From: Oryzias latipes
Taxonomy: Eukaryota > Chordata > Actinopteri > Beloniformes > Adrianichthyidae
Length of the DNA stretch: 64,000 bases
Assembly (NCBI RefSeq): GCF_002234675.1
Contig: NC_019862.2
Coordinates: 18,065,514-18,129,513 of the forward strand
Reading direction: 5' to 3'
Shown: positions 49,801 through 60,999 of the stretch, piece by piece
Layout: every line of letters begins with the position of its first letter
How positions within the stretch are numbered: position 1 is the first letter of the stretch
Program-made: the position numbers and the translations under genes
The notes under the pieces: model-generated
The model's database searches: none
The model's input: only the letters and a program-made list of their open reading frames with translations
What the model was told of the DNA's origin: nothing

Positions 49801-51182
49801 CTTGTTTCGTTTTTTTATTTTTATTTTTGAGGATTTTTTTTAATAGAGGGATTTATGCTAAACTTGACACAAAAATATTTAAACAATTTTGATTTTATTG
49901 TCAAAGTTAAAATATGGATCAGAAAAGAGGTCTGCTTTCAGACCAGGTGCTGCAGAAAATGCTTCTTTAAGGTTACTACTGATTGGACATCCAGCTTAAA
50001 TTTCAGTTTCGGAATTATTTTCTTGTTACATACATTTAAGTATCTATACACCCTTTAAATATGTGGAAAACTTTATGTTAAAACGTTAACTTTATATTAT
50101 TTTTAAGTTACATCTTTTGTAATCTAAAAACAGACCATAAAAAACAGTTATGCAGAGGTAGAGTGGTGGACCTCTGATCTGAAGGTTCAGTTCCCGCCTT
50201 GCCCCACCCATGTGTTGAGGAGTCTTTGGGCAAGACACTGAACCCCACATGGCTTGTGGTGGTTATAGGTTGGCACCAGTTTTTCGCAGCAGAGCTGCCA
50301 TCATTGTGTGTATACGTATGTAAATAGGACTCTGACTGTAAAGCACTTTGGGCCTCCTAAGAAGGTATTAAAGCTCTATCTAAGCATATACCATTTACCA
50401 TTTTGGCCTCCTGTTTATCCATACATCAGGCTGCTATGTTTTAAGAAAAAAGAAAATAACGATTTGCAGACTTTTTCACTTTAAAAATTATAACATGTCT
50501 ATATTTTTGGCAAACATTAATATTCTAGAAGGCAATCTTTTTCCAAAAAAGTATTTTGTAGTAAAAGTCCTTTTTCATCATAACTCGGTATTTCTTTCTT
50601 GAAAAAGCTATAACTGACTTTCAGCATGTTTCTAGTATTGGGTGCATTGATGCGATGTATCTGACACGCTTTACAGTACGTAAGTATTTTACACTCTTTT
50701 CTTGACTCACTTTCACTAAATATAAATATTTTTTAAAACCAAGATGCTGAAAATCTTTTCCAGTTAAACTTAAATGTCAAGACTTCTAGAACTAGTGTTC
50801 TTTAGTTACAAAAGACTTTATGATACAGACTAGTGTATCTGCACTTCGTCAATAGAAGGACAGGAAACAGATGTTTTTGTTAGATCTAACAGAGAAAAAA
50901 ATGAGTTTAAGAAGACACTACAATCTTTATCCTTAAGACAAATCTTAAACTCCTTGCATTTAACTTGTAGTGCTGTTCAACTTCATTCAAGTCCAGGTAC
51001 CCAAGTGTGATGTGTACTCACTCATCCTCCTGGAGTGTTTGGTTCTGAATAAGGTTCATCCCGCTCGGTGCATAGTTCCAAGTTACCTCTTCTATCCTGA
51101 GAAAATACTCTCTTCTCATACCAGAAACACACATTGCAGTGCAGCAAAAGAGCAATGCAGTTCTTATGACAAATCGATGCAT
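40863..51182 (-). CDS. cp: Ceruloplasmin-like multicopper ferroxidase, tandem copy A
   Basis: There are 24 exons (minus strand, 5' to 3'): 51022-51182, 49512-49756, 49221-49433, 48645-48818, 48467-48558, 48212-48374, 47943-48081, 47720-47859, 47005-47145, 46871-46915, 46570-46784, 45851-46001, 45177-45389, 44300-44507, 43557-43696, 43310-43438, 42319-42425, 42186-42241, 41990-42061, 41698-41789, 41374-41510, 41204-41260, 40964-41069, 40863-40888. Total 3222 nt, 1073 aa, no frame break. Residues 1-21 form a signal peptide ([21 protein letters not shown]). Six cupredoxin-like domains follow. Trinuclear copper histidines: H124, H126, H184, H186, H1002, H1004, H1045, H1047. Domain 6 type-1 copper: H999, C1046, H1051, M1056. 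Domain 2 type-1 site: H299, C342, H347 and M352, where human ceruloplasmin has Leu. Domain 4: Ile661 and Ser704 replace the His and Cys ligands (H709 and M714 remain), so that copper is predicted absent. Iron-site residues E621, H626, D708 (domain 4) and E960, H965, D1050 (domain 6) are kept. The end is [11 protein letters not shown] with no membrane span, which favours ceruloplasmin over hephaestin. TM4SF synteny agrees. Confidence 0.93.
42546..43163. mobile_element. Second MITE family, copy B, in cpA intron
   Basis: The left end AGTCTCACTC follows TTAA (42542-42545). The interior (CCAGTGGTCTTTTATTCATAATTATG, GCAGAGCAGCAG, CCACTAGCTTACAGCCACTC) matches copies A and C. The right terminus is eroded near CAGTGGAGTA. 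This copy lacks the LTR found in copy A and so shows the empty site. Confidence 0.65.
43865..44064. mobile_element. piggyBac-type MITE, copy 7, in cpA intron
   Basis: CCCTTGTACTATCCTAGG ... GGATAGCACAAGGG, 200 bp. The flanks TTAT and TTAC are one change each from TTAA. It lies between the cpA exons ending at 43696 and starting at 44300. Confidence 0.8.
45177..45389 (-). other. cpA domain 4 exon inside a near-identical block shared with cpB
   Basis: This 213-nt exon differs from its cpB partner (32096-32308) at only 8 positions by eye. The identity continues about 19 nt into the upstream intron (GCTAAAAGAAAAGACAAAG on the plus strand). The neighbouring exons for domains 3-4 are also unusually similar, unlike those for domains 1 and 5-6. 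Confidence 0.85.
50155..50405 (+). repeat. tRNA-like SINE in cpA intron 1
   Basis: The head carries a B-box-like GGTTCAGTTCCCGCC. The body has GGGCAAGACACTGAACCCC and CTGTAAAGCACTTTGGGCC, and the tail ATATACCATTTACC. This is a common teleost SINE arrangement. Confidence 0.7.
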
Positions 51183-52856
51183 TTTGAGAATTCTTTTTCT
51201 TCAGTCAAAAGTAATGAAATGATTTTTTTTAAAAGACTTTCTAAGATAATAAAGAGGATGAGTCGGGTCAAACTTTTGACAGATGGCCATTCAGCCTCTC
51301 TAAACCTCAGACCTTCTCTGTACTTTGTCTTTATACTGACACAGTCAACGCTTAGGACTGATGAAATAAAAAGGTCACTGACCGTCAGACTGGGAGGCAA
51401 ACATGTAGCTGCCTGATAAGCAGGCTGAACTTAAAATGAACAGAATGGTTTTTTTTGTGACAAACCAAACATTTGTCCTGAAACTCATCCTCCATCTGTA
51501 AATGTTTCCAATTTTTTTTAAAACTTTAGCTAGCTTTAATTCATAATTAGCCACAGCGTTTGCAGCCTAATTAATTGTTCATAATCATTAACACAGAACT
51601 CATTTCATTCAGCCTGTGCTGAAAATGGCTTCATTTCTGATCTAGTCATTGTTGTAAAACTCATTAACAATTAAGATGTGCCTTCCTAAGGACAGAGTGG
51701 TCCAAATCATAAAAAAATACGTTTCTAGTATTTTAGTAGGTGGCTTTGACTCTCTTGTCAGTTTAAAATGTGGTCAATCTCAGTATTTGGAAAGATGTTA
51801 AAAATAAGTATTTCTAATAGATTCATAGATATCTGGAAAAGTTTCTGGTGATTTTGCTCACAGGCATGAATTACTTAATGCAGTATAAATCAATGGACAA
51901 TTCTGGAAATTCCAGTGCACAAAATTTTCCAACTTGCCCAACGAGCATTTGCAGCACACAGTTACCAAAGGGCATCTGTTTTTTGACCAACATACAGATT
52001 TTTATACAACAAATTAAAAAAGAAGTTGGTTTCAGATTTATGAAGTTCAACATAAAATAAAAAAGGGAATCAAATTATATACAATTCAATTTAATGTTGT
52101 AAAGAAAGAAAACACACACTAAACATAAGTCCTTTTATCTTAAAGTAATGCGTTCTCTAAAAACATGAACATGTACAAAGTAGGAACACTAAATGTATAT
52201 ATATATATATTTATATGATGTTGGTTTACAATGAACTATTATCGCAAATAAATCTAAAAAAACATCATTTTACATTTTCTTGTTACATCAACATCAAAAG
52301 CACACATTCAAACTTCAAAGATAGGAAACTTCAGTGTTCGCTCAGATATGCAAAAAAGCACACAAAAACTGTAAAATCAATTTTGACAATCCTGAATCTC
52401 AAATTCTAACAATCTCATGGAGAATGACCACAAATTCCTTCATTTGTTGCCAAAGTCTGTTTTTGCAACAGACACATGATTTCTTAGGTATACAAACAAC
52501 GCATATATAAAAATAAGACCCATTTAATGTTTATTACAGTAATAGGAATTTTTTTGCCAAAACTTCAGACGGAATGTACCACCTATTCTATTAAAAAAAA
52601 AGTATTGCAAATGATCAAAAACCCCACGTTTCTGTTTTATCATTCCTGTAGAACTTCCCTAAACTGCAGTACAAACTTACATTTGTAGCCTTAGTTTCTT
52701 TTTACCCCTGACTGCATGACAGTTTTAATCCTTAAACATGAAAACAACACCATACATCTGATGTTTGTTTAAAAATGGTGCGTGTGAGTTTCAGTGAAAA
52801 ACCAGTGCTGTTGTGTGTACTCTGGACGTACAAGTGCCGACACATGAGTGACAATT
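51183..52856. other. Spacer between cpA and the TM4SF gene
   Basis: It holds the cpA promoter region (right of 51183) and the 3' flank of the TM4SF gene (left of 52857). TTTATT at 52530-52535 is AATAAA on the minus strand and a possible TM4SF polyadenylation signal. No other gene was recognised. Confidence 0.5.
51329..51335 (-). promoter_or_regulatory. Candidate TATA box of cpA
   Basis: The minus strand reads TATAAAG about 147 bp upstream of the cpA start codon. That is within a few bases of the spacing of the cpB TATA-like box to its own start codon. Confidence 0.45.
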
Positions 52857-55800
52857 CTAAGCATTTAGGCTGTACTGCTGCTTGTAGCAGCAAGGTCGAC
52901 AGATGGCGTTGACTAGACCGTTGCCCAACTGTAAGAGACAGATGACGAACTCCAGCACAGCCAGACCCAGTAACACACACAGCAAGGTTATGTTCCATTC
53001 CACAATATGAACGGGTTGGTGGCACTTGGACCACGACTCTGGCTCTAGCAGATAGCTGAAACACAAAGTTACAGACATGTTTATGACTTATGACAGAATT
53101 ATTAGGAAAGAATTTGCCATTATAATTTTAAACAGCTGTATACATTCCTCTCATTTCAGAGAACATTCTTCGACCAGCTCAATCAACTTTCAGGACAGCC
53201 AGAGAAGGAAACTGACATTTTAGCAACTTTTAAATATGTTTTTAAGCAACTGAAGATTGCATGAAAGTTAAACTCGTAAATGACTGTGTTGTCTCATAAT
53301 ACTTTAAACACTATTTTCTCAAAGCCTAAATGTGCAAAATCATGGCTAGTTTAAGCAAAACTGTAGCTTTTTCAAGTCTAAACTTGTGTAAGTGTAGCAC
53401 AGTGTTATCAGGGTTCACATTTTTTGCTTCAAAAATGTCAAAGGTCAAACATTTCAAAAGATAAATGGAAGTTTAGTTAAGCTTTAAGCTTTAGTTTCAT
53501 GAAAATGTAATGTTGGGAAAACAGCAGACATTTTTGTATTTAGATGCAAACTTAACTGGTATACTTTTAACTAAATACATTTATAGCAGCTTTTAAATAA
53601 TGTTATGACAAGCTTATCCATTGAAAAACAAAATACTAAAAGAAAGGTTACTCACACAAATTCTAACAGTTGATCTAACTGAATGTATTGTTTTTTGGAA
53701 GGAAATGCTAATCATTGAGCTGCACAGTGGTGTAGTGGCTGGCACTCTAGTCTCACAGCATGAAAATCTTGGCTCATTCATGCAAAGACTTTTTTCTGGG
53801 CACTCTAGCTTTCTCCTACAAACCAAAAGCATGCTTCATAGGTTGATTGATGACTCTGTTATCCCTAGGTGTGAGTGTGTTTAGTAGTGAGGCCCTGCAA
53901 AAGACTGGTAAACTGTTTAGGGGTTTAGGGTTTCTCCCGCCTATACCCAACAATGGCTGGAATAGACCCCAAAAAAGAGAGTTTAGAAAGAAAGAATAAA
54001 GTTGATATGATGTCTTTCCTCATGGCTGATCTCTATCTGTGATGCAGGATTTCAGCCATATACTTTCTTTTTTCAGTTATGTTTTAATTTGTCTTTTTTC
54101 TAGTTGAGACTTTCTTAACAGGCTTAGGTCTACAGCATCTAAAATGAGATTAAAATCCTGAAGCAATAGATAAGTGTTATATGAAAAATCCTTGTTGTCT
54201 GTACACTTTATGCTTTTCTCTGGCAAGATATACATTACCTCTGACAGGTAGAGGGTTTGGCAGTCACCGATTCTGCTATCTTCTTACCTCCACTCATTAC
54301 GTGTATTTATGTCATTTGTTTGAACTGGTTATCTGTGCAAAGGACACGTGTCCACACCCTTAAGCAGTGAGACTGCAACCTCTCCACCGTGACTAAGACC
54401 AAAGAGCTGTCTAAGAACACCAGGGACAGGATTGTATACCCAAACAAGACTGAGATGAACCAAAGTACAATAAACAAGCAGCTTGTAAGACAATAGATTG
54501 AGTGTTATAGTACGAGTGAGTTCTGGTACATCGCCTGTCCGTCCTGGGGAGGATCTCTCCTTCACATGGACATCCCTGAGGTTTCTTCTTATTTTTTCCG
54601 GAATAGTTTCTTTTAGGAGTTGTTCCTTACTCATAAGGAGGGTCTAAGGGCAGGGATGCCTAGTTTAGCTTAGTCTGTTTAGTTTAGCCAATACCTATTC
54701 AATTTTATGACTTCATGTTCATTATGACTTCATGTTCTTATACAATAAGGAAGCCCAGTGAGAAAGCTATTGTTGTAAAATTGGGCTATATAAATAGAAT
54801 TGAATTGGATTGAATTTATTAATACAAATGAAAGAAATATAAGGTGACTGGCAAGCCAAGTGAGCCATTTCTACCTCATGGGGTAAACACAATCTTGAGA
54901 ACAGTGAGGAAATAGTCCAGAACTACACAGAGGAAATGATAACTGACCTGAAGAGAGCTGGGATCACAATAACAAAGGTTACTAACATAGGGATAACTTG
55001 CAGAATCTGTGACAGTCATATATGTTTTTACCCAAATATCTAAATATATTTAAATACTTTCTTTCTCAAAGCACAGAGTAAAGTCTCTTTAGAACATGAT
55101 TTTTTTTAATTATCTTGTTAAAATTATAATTAAGACTCATGAAAATACAAAACTATTAAATAAAACAATTAAATAATTAATGAAATACTGGAAAAGAACA
55201 TCTTAAGTCATTATCGCTATTTTGTGTTGCATTTTATCACTATAATTTCATAAAATATGTTTATGTGACTTTATTTTTGACTAAAGGATAACTCAGAGTA
55301 CATTTTCGTGTTGTTGTTGTGAACATAAATGAAAATCATAACTTGATAAAGAAGTTTAACTGAAAAAGTTTCAAATTTTGTTAGATTGCTTTATAAACTT
55401 TTTAGTGTGCCTCACCTGCCACCTAGCTCTGAAAAGGGGTATCTCCACCCAAGTGAAGTGAAGCAGTAAGGACCCTGCAGCAAGGCAAGCCCCGATATGA
55501 TGAAGCAATATCCAGAACCCACGAGGCCAATGACAGCTGCGAAAACCGACCCACACATCTGTGGAACAACACAACGGCACACAGCTATTTTTTAACAGAA
55601 CAAGCACATGTTTGGCTGCTTGTGTAAGGGTATAGTATTGTGGCTCTGTGGCTGTATGAATCAATGCTGGCTGTTCCTCTTATCCTGTTCATGTTGGAGA
55701 GATAGAGGCAGCTGCTAGGCACGCACATATCACACACAAGTGCAGCTGTGTCAGTTGCCTGAATAAGTTTCAGTCGGGCTCACATTGTGATGTCTTACTC

Positions 55801-58800
55801 AACAATGGGACCCTTGTTGAATAATCCTAGCTGTATTAGTACTGTTGTCTAATAAGGAAGAAGAGCTGATTTGGTTCTCTAATTGGCTATTAGTGTTATT
55901 GTCCAAATAGTGAACATAAAGTGATGGAAAAAAACTGTGCAATCTGGATCAACATTTCAATAAGATACTCGTGCATCAAAACAGCAGCTAAAACAAGCAG
56001 AGAATGAGGGTTTGTGTGTGTAGCAACAGCAAAATGTTCTGGCTGTATACTGTCAAGAATGTGCTTCCGGTGCTTTTTGAACACAGTTCTTACCATTAGG
56101 CTCTCATTCCAGCAACAGCTGCATTTCCCCAGAGTGATAAAGACCACAGCTGGAATCAGCATCTGGAATGACAGAAACATTCATTAAGCCTTTGAATAAA
56201 AGTTCCATGTTTTTGACATTAGACATTTTTTTATCATTGGGATCTGAAAGAGTCATGTTTACGTATTGTAATTCTGCTTTATTTTTGTCGGTTTTTACTG
56301 AAAGATTACTGAAATAATCCAGTAACGTACATCATTGTTTGGATTGTAGAAATAATGTGCTAACAGTGACAATGTTTATTTCTACTGTGTGCACGTTGAA
56401 TGTTGTACTTTGATGTAAAAAAAAAAACGAAAAACATTTATAAAATGGAAAATTATATCTGGATAAAACTTAAGTGAAGATTTGACTGTCTTTATAGATA
56501 AATAGATCTTTAACTTGTAAAGCCACGTTTACACCGCCCTTCGCAACGTGCGTTTACGCGACCACTTTTAATGAAAAGTCTATGGAAACAAGTGTATATG
56601 CACATTTCAGGCTTCCGCTTTCATAGCTCTCATGTTCACATGTGAAGTTATCAAATCCAATTTCAGCCCCTAAATACAAAACGCACAATAATTGAATAAG
56701 TGTTGAACGTTAAGCCAGTTGAACTTTGATCAATTAGGGACTTGGATTTGGTAGTTGGTAGCATCATTTTCACTTACGGAAATAAGTGATTTTGAACATA
56801 AGGAAAGTGTTCAACAAACTTTCTGATCCATAAGCCTAAATAAAATAGCCCATATATCATCTTCTTAATTAAATTTTTTTAAGTTAAGCTCAATGTAAAA
56901 TCATTTTTGGTTGAAATAAATATTTACTCCAAAGTCATAAAGGCAAACGTTTGTAGATTAAAAGTTTTAAAGGTGACATACAATGACATTTTTTTTTAAA
57001 AGAGAATATAACAATACCTAAAACTACACAAGTTTGTCTAGAACAAAATGTGATTTACTAAGGGAATAAAAGAAGAACAATAATCACTATGGCCTCATCC
57101 TTTGTTCCCGGTTGTGCGGACAAATCTGTCTTTCCTGTGTTGCATATCTTCGTGTCTCAAAAACAATAAATTACATCCTCCTATAAGGAACAAGTTCCCA
57201 AGGTTTTACATGGCCTCACAGAAACATCTGCTCAGATGTTCACATCCGGGATGTCACCCCAAAGCTCAGGCTAAAGGAAAAACTGATGACACAGAAAGAA
57301 AAGAAGACAGTGGGAAAAAGGAAGGAAGGAAGCAGAAGAAAGAGGAAGGGTGGCAACTAAAGATAGATTTGTTTCTAAAGGGTCTCAGTTTGCTTTTTGT
57401 TTCTTTGGCATTTGGTCATTTCCACACAAAAACGGCCAACGACAAATTAACCTTATGCATTCTGCTCATTATAGAAAGAAACATGAAACGTTTCTGTTCT
57501 GAAATAGTACTTTAACCCTTGTGCTATCCTATGACCCCACCCTTACTTTGACGTGTTATTCCTACCATTGAAAAAGGTGGATAAAGGTGGAAAGATTTCA
57601 TGTAATCCATGGACACAAGTGAAGATCACAAATCATTGAAGAAACAAGGTTCAGAGCACTGTCTAGTGGGTCTAGATGACCCAACTCCCAATGTTAAAGT
57701 GCCAAGGATAGCACAAGGGTTAAGCTGACACTCATAATGGAAGCAACAGAGTGTGAATAAAACACAAGTCTATGTTTTTTGCTTTTAAGTTTCGTGTGAA
57801 TGTCAAAGGACACTTTAAATGATAAGTCCTGGACTTTTTGTAGTTCTTGTGATTTTTTTTCTTCCATAGAGTGATTCCTCTAGAATAGGAAGAGTGTCCT
57901 GCCTCTGATACCAAAGCTGTTGTTCAAAACTTCATCTTGACACAAACTTCTAAACCCACCCTGTTGAAATGGAAAAAGCCAATTTAGTGAGTCTTCATGT
58001 ATTACTGTAATCTAGATCTAGATGACATACAGGCTATCCTGTGCTCCAGCATAGAAATACATAAAAAGAAAAGCTCCTTTCTGCTCAGGAACCACATAAA
58101 CCCACCCAATCAGCGGCAGGCAGAGCCGACAGATTAACTGTTATTCACACAAAACACTATTGTTCAGAGTTTAAAATCCGTCAGTCTGGTGCTGAAAAGA
58201 AAACCACAACAAGCTATTTTTTTATTTTGAAGACATAAAATAACTGATGAGAAGAACAAGTTAAAAAATGACATAAACTAAAAATAATAAATCGATGAGT
58301 ACAAAAATGTTCGCAAAAAAATGGGGCTGACTGTATTAAACAGCAACAAACTCTACTGAGCAAGCCAAGAAAATCATGTTTCAATCACTGCAAAAAATGT
58401 GCACAGCAAGTAAAAAAGTGGAGATTTCCAGAGTCACGTGGCTCAAATCCTTTTCAAAGAAGCTCTTTCTTTTCTTTTTTTCCCCCCCTCTTTTTTTCAG
58501 TTTAGTTTCTAGACCCAGGCTGAACATCTCTTAGGTCCCTTTCAGTGACTCTCTTTCTTCACTGTGTTGTGGCTTTTCCCAGACATCATCATCGTCTTTC
58601 TTAACCCTTGTGCTATCTTAGATGACCCCACCCTTACCATGACAAAGGTGGATTAAGATGGAAAGATTTCATATAGTCCATGGACACCAGTGAGGTTCAC
58701 AAATCATTGAAGAAAAAAGGTTCAGCGCACTGTCTAGTGGGGTCTAGATGGCCCAACTCCCAAGGTTAAAGTGCCTAGGATAGCACAAGGGTTAAGGATT

Positions 58801-59305
58801 ACTTTAAGTTATGAGGAGGTTTTCCTAGAAAGGGAAGTCGTGTAACTTGATTAAATGCAAATTCAAGTATTTCCTGGTTTTAAAACAATGTCTATTGAAC
58901 GATTTCAAGCCAAAGCTTAAAAGTTGACTTTTGATAGGACTCAAATAAAACAATTATCAGGTTAGAAATTTAACCTACTCTTTAGGTTATAAACTATATT
59001 TCCCCAGCACATCCAGCTGGAAGTGTTTAGTAAAACCCTAAACATTACAAATCCTAATCTAATCTTTTCTTAAATTTTATTTTCCAGTTAAACCTAAATG
59101 TAGTCCCAATTGACATTTTACTTACCAGGAGTCCGCCACCTCCTAGTCCACCAAAGTACCAGATGTATCTTGATAGATGATCCTGCTCTATGTAGGTAGT
59201 TTCTCCCATTGGAAACAGCAGCAGCAGGTTGGCCACAATACAGCAGAGGGCAAGTGGCAACAGTGCCAGTCCCAAGGAACGGGCAAAGCCCACTGAACAA
59301 CACAT
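52857..59305 (-). CDS. Transmembrane 4 L6 family protein (TM4SF1/TM4SF18-like)
   Basis: Four exons (minus strand, 5' to 3'): 59126-59305, 56094-56162, 55416-55558, 52857-53055. They join in frame to 196 aa (human TM4SF1 202). The start ATG at 59305 gives MCCSVGFARSLG, aligning with the MCxGxCARCLG start of the family. Four hydrophobic spans are visible: residues about 10-30 (LALLPLALCCIVANLLLLF), about 50-72 (GGLGGGGLL then MLIPAVVFITL), about 84-108 (MCGSVFAAVIGLVGSGYC) and about 158-180 (ITLLCVLLGLAVLEFVICLL). Family marks are HLSRYIWYFGG, GPYC, a YLLEPESWSKC...HIVEWN loop and a final Cys-rich RPCCYKQQ tail. These L6 proteins are plasma-membrane scaffolds linked to adhesion and migration. 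The intracellular CCGCCG loop of relatives is reduced to CSCCW. Its place next to ceruloplasmin matches mammalian gene order. I cannot choose between TM4SF1 and TM4SF18. Confidence 0.88.
53717..54000 (+). repeat. tRNA-like fish SINE in the TM4SF intron
   Basis: The head TGGTGTAGTGGCTGGCACTC resembles a tRNA A box. It is followed by CTCACAGCATGAAAATCTTGG, AAGCATGCTTCATAGGTTGATTG, CCTAGGTGTGAGTGTG and CCCAACAATGGCTGGAATAG. It is the same family as 37255-37575. Confidence 0.75.
54392..54990 (+). pseudogene. Tc1 transposase remnant interrupted by another repeat
   Basis: The plus strand encodes TKTKELSKNTRDRIVYPNK and INKQL (54392-54486), the N-terminal DNA-binding start of Tc1-family transposases. 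After an insertion, DLKRAGITITKVTN resumes the family at about 54943-54990. The rest of the transposase, including the catalytic region, is missing. Confidence 0.65.
54487..54830 (+). mobile_element. Non-autonomous repeat nested in the Tc1 remnant
   Basis: The text CCTGTCCGTCCTGGGGAGGATC, CCTGAGGTTTCTTCTTATTTTTTCCG, GAGTTGTTCCTTACTC and the tail GGGCTATATAAATAGAATTGAATTGG matches a very common fish repeat ending in GAATTGAATTG. It splits the Tc1 reading frame, so it inserted later. Confidence 0.65.
57516..57719. mobile_element. piggyBac-type MITE, copy 8 (complete)
   Basis: CCCTTGTGCTATCCTATG ... AAGGATAGCACAAGGG with TTAA on both sides (57512-57515, 57720-57723). It lies in the first intron of the TM4SF gene. 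Confidence 0.9.
58605..58791. mobile_element. piggyBac-type MITE, copy 9 (complete)
   Basis: CCCTTGTGCTATCTTAG ... CTAGGATAGCACAAGGG with TTAA on both sides (58601-58604, 58792-58795). It is 187 bp and carries a small internal deletion relative to copy 3. It is in the same intron as copy 8. Confidence 0.9.
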
Positions 59306-59858
59306 TTCTCCTTCAAAAACCAAACTACAAGGAGAAGTGGAGAAAGCTGCAGCTGGCTGAGGCGAGAGGGAAAAAGAACGCTCAGAGGGAAGGGTCTTAG
59401 CAGCTGGGGAGCCAGAAATTGTTAAAAAAAAAAAAAAAGGAGCGAAGTGGAAGAGGCTTGCTTAGGGTTAGTGTGTAGGAGTGGGACAGACTTCTTCTCT
59501 TTGGGGGGTGGGGGTTGGAGCTTTCATGACAGAATGAGCATAAGGAAACTCTCACAGGAAGGAGATTGCCGATTGGCTATGAGTGTTTTTTTTTGTTTTT
59601 GTTTCACACACAGCAGGACAAAACAACATTTTAAAGTTCAATTTCCTCTGAATGACTCACTCACAAAAGCTGGTTGACATGTAAAAATGCACAGTCAGTA
59701 CCAGTGCCCTATGTCTACGTTATGAACACTAATGGTTGATAATCCCCTCTAAACCATCAATCTCAAATTTGATGTTAACCCTCTTTTCAGAAATGTGCTA
59801 CGATAAAAAAGGATAATTAACAATAATAATTATAATAATATAGTTTAAAGTCCCACTC
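59306..59858. other. Upstream region of the TM4SF gene
   Basis: 5' flank of the TM4SF gene, probably including its 5' untranslated region (purine-rich GAGGCGAGAGGGAAAAAG) and promoter. No clear TATA box or CpG-rich stretch was seen. Confidence 0.45.
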
Positions 59859-60243
59859 ATCTTTTGATATATTAAAGGCGTTCCCAGTGGTCTTTTAATT
59901 ATGATTATGTCGATTTTACTTAAGGTATTTAAAGAAAAAGAGAACGTTTCTGCAGAGCAGCAGGAGTTCAATAGAAATTCACCCCTGAGTTGTGGGCGGG
60001 ACTGTTGTGGGATCTATTTGTCTGCAAATGGATCCATCAGGATGGAGCGGAGCAGGGAACTACAAGATTTTTTAAACTGCATTTTTGCATATGCTCCTGA
60101 TGCACCACAACTTGAAACAAAAAATACTCAGAAATGCAATTTTAATCTTAATTTTCTTTTTGTATATTCTTCATCATGAGAAAAAATCTACAAGAACATG
60201 TTAAAAGCATCAAAAACACATTTTTTTAAATTGTAGTGGGTCT
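59859..60243. mobile_element. Second MITE family, copy C (complete ends)
   Basis: The left end AGTCCCACTC and right end GTAGTGGGTCT are inverted, each beside TTAA (59855-59858, 60244-60247). The interior has CCCAGTGGTCTTTTAATTATGATTATG and GAGTTGTGGGCGGGACTGT, as in copies A and B. It encodes no transposase. Confidence 0.75.
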
Positions 60244-60999
60244 TTAAGAAAATAAATCTGACATATTGTTTAGCAGGCAAAAGAAAAACAGCATGTCGAA
60301 ACACAAATAAGAAATAAAAGTTACAATAAAGTCTACACATTTTTCCAGACCTAACTAATTTTGAAAAGCACGCACATTTAAACTGGTTTCAGTTAATTTT
60401 GCTGAAAGGCATAGGCATCAGCTGCTTGACCACTGTGTTTGACTTGGGATTGACTCTTATGATCCCAGGATATGTTATTGTACCTCATTCTGTCTGCAAT
60501 GCAGTTGCATAAAGGGCAAACTAAAGCTGCTGAGCAACTTCTACCTAACCTTTATAAAGTGTGCATAGCTTTCAATGCATATGGGCTGGTGGTTCTTTTA
60601 CAACTTGATCGATCTCTTTTTTGCCATTTTTGCCTTTCCCATTTTTGCTTTCTAGCTTTGCAATTTCTCAGAAATGTTTCCCATTTTGCTTAAACACTAT
60701 TGTTTTACAGTTTTTCAACCATTTTGTAGGGTGGCCCTGAAGTCGAAATCACATCAACAAATCACTCAAAGCAAAAATGTATTTAAAAAAAAAAAACAAT
60801 TAAAAGAGCAAAAAAGTATTAAACAAATAAGGGTCCATTATCATAAAACTTCTATAAGTATGTGGACATTAGAAAGTCATTAAAAAAAACCTCAAACATC
60901 AAAAATCAAACGTCATCATCCAATCAGCGATGTCCCATGAGTCCAACCTTTTCCGGTTTATTATTGTGTTTCATTTTGAATTCTGGAAATTCTGAATCC
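60244..60999. other. Intergenic DNA
   Basis: No gene recognised. It lies between a MITE and the start of LINE-related text. Confidence 0.45.

Noticed and set aside
50155-50405. tRNA gene suggested by a B-box-like motif
   Set aside because: No cloverleaf or acceptor stem can be formed. It is the head of a SINE.
27364-51182. Hephaestin or coagulation factor V/VIII identity for the two oxidase genes
   Set aside because: No C-terminal membrane span (hephaestin) and no B domain or discoidin C domains (factor V/VIII). The trinuclear copper ligands are intact and synteny with TM4SF points to ceruloplasmin.
50970-51416. A 148-codon plus-strand open frame
   Set aside because: It is antisense to exon 1 and the promoter of cpA and has no family resemblance.
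57102-57515. A 137-codon plus-strand open frame in the TM4SF intron
   Set aside because: Low-complexity Lys/Glu-rich stretch, no domain, no splice context, and it ends at a MITE.
59306-59323. Earlier start for the TM4SF protein
   Set aside because: The extension would begin with TTG. The in-frame ATG at 59305 gives the MCC... start typical of the family.
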